Shown here: piece by piece, positions 63,527 to 64,000 of the stretch
Numbering within the stretch: position 1 is the first letter of the stretch
Layout of the letters: the number at the start of each line of letters is the position of its first letter
Source of the DNA: an uncultured Clostridium sp.
GTDB taxonomy: Bacteria > Bacillota > Clostridia > Lachnospirales > Lachnospiraceae
NCBI GenBank assembly: GCA_946553025.1
Contig: CAMNRM010000008.1
Location: 34,557-98,556, forward strand
Reading direction: 5' to 3'
Length of the DNA: 64,000 nt
The notes under the pieces: model-generated
Database searches by the model: none
Told to the model about the DNA's origin: nothing
The model's input: the letters and a program-made list of their open reading frames with translations, nothing else
Made by a program: the position numbers and the translations under genes

Positions 63527-63790
63527 ATGGCTACATTACAAATATGCATTGATGATACGATAAAAAAACAAGCAGATACACTATTTTCCAGCCTGGGTCT
63601 GGACACATCAACAGCGATCCGTATTTTTTTGAATGCCGCTATCGAAAACGCAGGTATCCCTTTTTCCGTGCAGCATAAGGCGATTCCCTATCTGCTTCAG
63701 GAGGCTGTTTACGACAGCCGATTCCGAAGGGATCTTAATGGTCCTTTTGATAATGCAGAAGATGCCGTTGCCTCTATGTTGGAGGATTGA
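63527..63790 (+). CDS. RelB/DinJ family antitoxin
   Basis: 87 residues from ATG 63527 after TTGGAGG. The ribbon-helix-helix start reads MATLQICIDDTIKKQADTLF then LGLDTSTAIRIFLNAAIENA, and FRRDLNGPFDNAEDAV-like sequence lies at the toxin-binding end, as in RelB/DinJ antitoxins. Such proteins neutralise a YafQ/RelE ribonuclease and repress their own promoter. The expected toxin gene downstream is reduced to its last residues. Confidence 0.88.
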   Translation: MATLQICIDDTIKKQADTLFSSLGLDTSTAIRIFLNAAIENAGIPFSVQHKAIPYLLQEAVYDSRFRRDLNGPFDNAEDAVASMLED

Positions 63791-63793
63791 TTT

Positions 63794-63871
63794 ATGTATC
63801 AGATTTATGAAGATATGCTTATCCTTTCAGCTACTGCAACTGGCAGTCATGCGGACTTGTTTGGGAAATAA
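63794..63871 (+). pseudogene. Remnant of a YafQ/RelE-type toxin (C-terminal end only)
   Basis: A 25-residue frame that starts 4 bp after the antitoxin stop. It reads YQIYEDMLILSATATGSHAD then LFGK, matching the last ~25 residues of YafQ-type toxins, which end in a TGSHxDLF motif carrying catalytic residues. About 65 residues that should come before are absent, and the remnant begins at an ATG exactly where the toxin start belongs, so an internal deletion is the simplest explanation. Confidence 0.7.
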
Positions 63872-64000
63872 AGAGCCTTCGTGAAGGTCTGCGCAGACCT
63901 ACATAAACAGTAACCTGGATTGCTTCCCTTGCTGCTGACAATTTCGATAGTGTAACTTTACCTGGGGAATTTTAAAAAATAAAAAAATAAGACGACATCT
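63872..64000. other. Non-coding end of window with a perfect palindrome
   Basis: AGGTCTGCGCAGACCT (63885-63900) is a perfect 16-bp palindrome directly preceded by a CCTTC/GAAGG hairpin. ACAGTAAC at 63909 resembles the dispersed repeat end. No gene is seen to the window edge. Confidence 0.45.

Noticed and set aside
1..64000. tRNA, rRNA or insertion sequence genes
   Set aside because: No cloverleaf, rRNA segment, transposase frame or paired terminal repeats were recognised on either strand, though a full scan with dedicated tools was not possible.

Overview
The window reads as chromosomal DNA of an anaerobic Clostridia bacterium, most likely a gut Lachnospiraceae member. The reasons are the SCIFF ranthipeptide locus (scfA-scfB-secDF-tgt-yajC), fused SecDF, sigma-A type promoters, strong AGGAGG ribosome sites, a GH36 alpha-galactosidase, LCP and choline-binding-type surface proteins and a VanRS-like two-component system. 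The genus cannot be fixed from the sequence alone. By eye the first 60 kb is of moderate G+C; the last ~4 kb is visibly more AT-rich and has a mobile or remnant character.

Layout: (1) 1-7.4 kb is the end of a surface polysaccharide cluster: a TPP enzyme cut by the window edge, an NAD-sugar epimerase, three GT2 glycosyltransferase genes and a polyprenyl-phosphate sugar-phosphate transferase. (2) 7.5-11.7 kb holds an LCP ligase with a repetitive C-terminal tail and an HtrA-like protease with a repetitive N-terminal tail. (3) 11.7-17.6 kb holds a ClpX-like unfoldase, a Csp-like subtilase, LspA, a CNNM/CorC-type membrane protein and a TIGR04086 membrane protein. (4) 17.7-23.4 kb is the SCIFF locus. 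(5) 23.4-29.7 kb holds a HAD hydrolase, an acyltransferase-3 protein, a class I rRNA-type methyltransferase, a choline-binding-repeat surface protein, and a DEAD-box helicase with a possible attenuator leader. (6) 29.7-35.5 kb is a leftward polyamine-uptake operon (XRE-cupin regulator, potA, potB, a potC-potD fusion, nagA). (7) 35.6-45 kb holds a lactonase-fold protein, aroC, rpiB, a small secreted protein, GH36, a YczE-type protein, an AraC regulator and cardiolipin synthase. (8) 45-53 kb holds a CmpB-type membrane protein, plsC, pheA, and a DUF815 ATPase-ppx-ppk polyphosphate operon. (9) 53-60.1 kb is a tightly packed response regulator/histidine kinase/large membrane protein/ABC ATPase/ABC permease operon, followed by a striking cysteine-repeat protein. 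(10) 60.2-64 kb holds an unrecognised 516-aa protein, a truncated-looking HATPase_c_4 regulator, a small zinc-ribbon-like protein, and a RelB/DinJ antitoxin followed by only the tail of a YafQ-type toxin.

How parts work together: SecDF and YajC assist protein export; ScfB modifies SCIFF; the polysaccharide genes build a lipid-linked glycan that an LCP protein could attach to the wall; the pot operon imports polyamines under its PuuR-like regulator; PPX and PPK turn polyphosphate over. The least explained pieces are the 56-cysteine repeat protein next to the two-component/ABC operon, a dispersed palindromic intergenic repeat seen at five or more places, the helicase leader, and the orphan genes at the right end.
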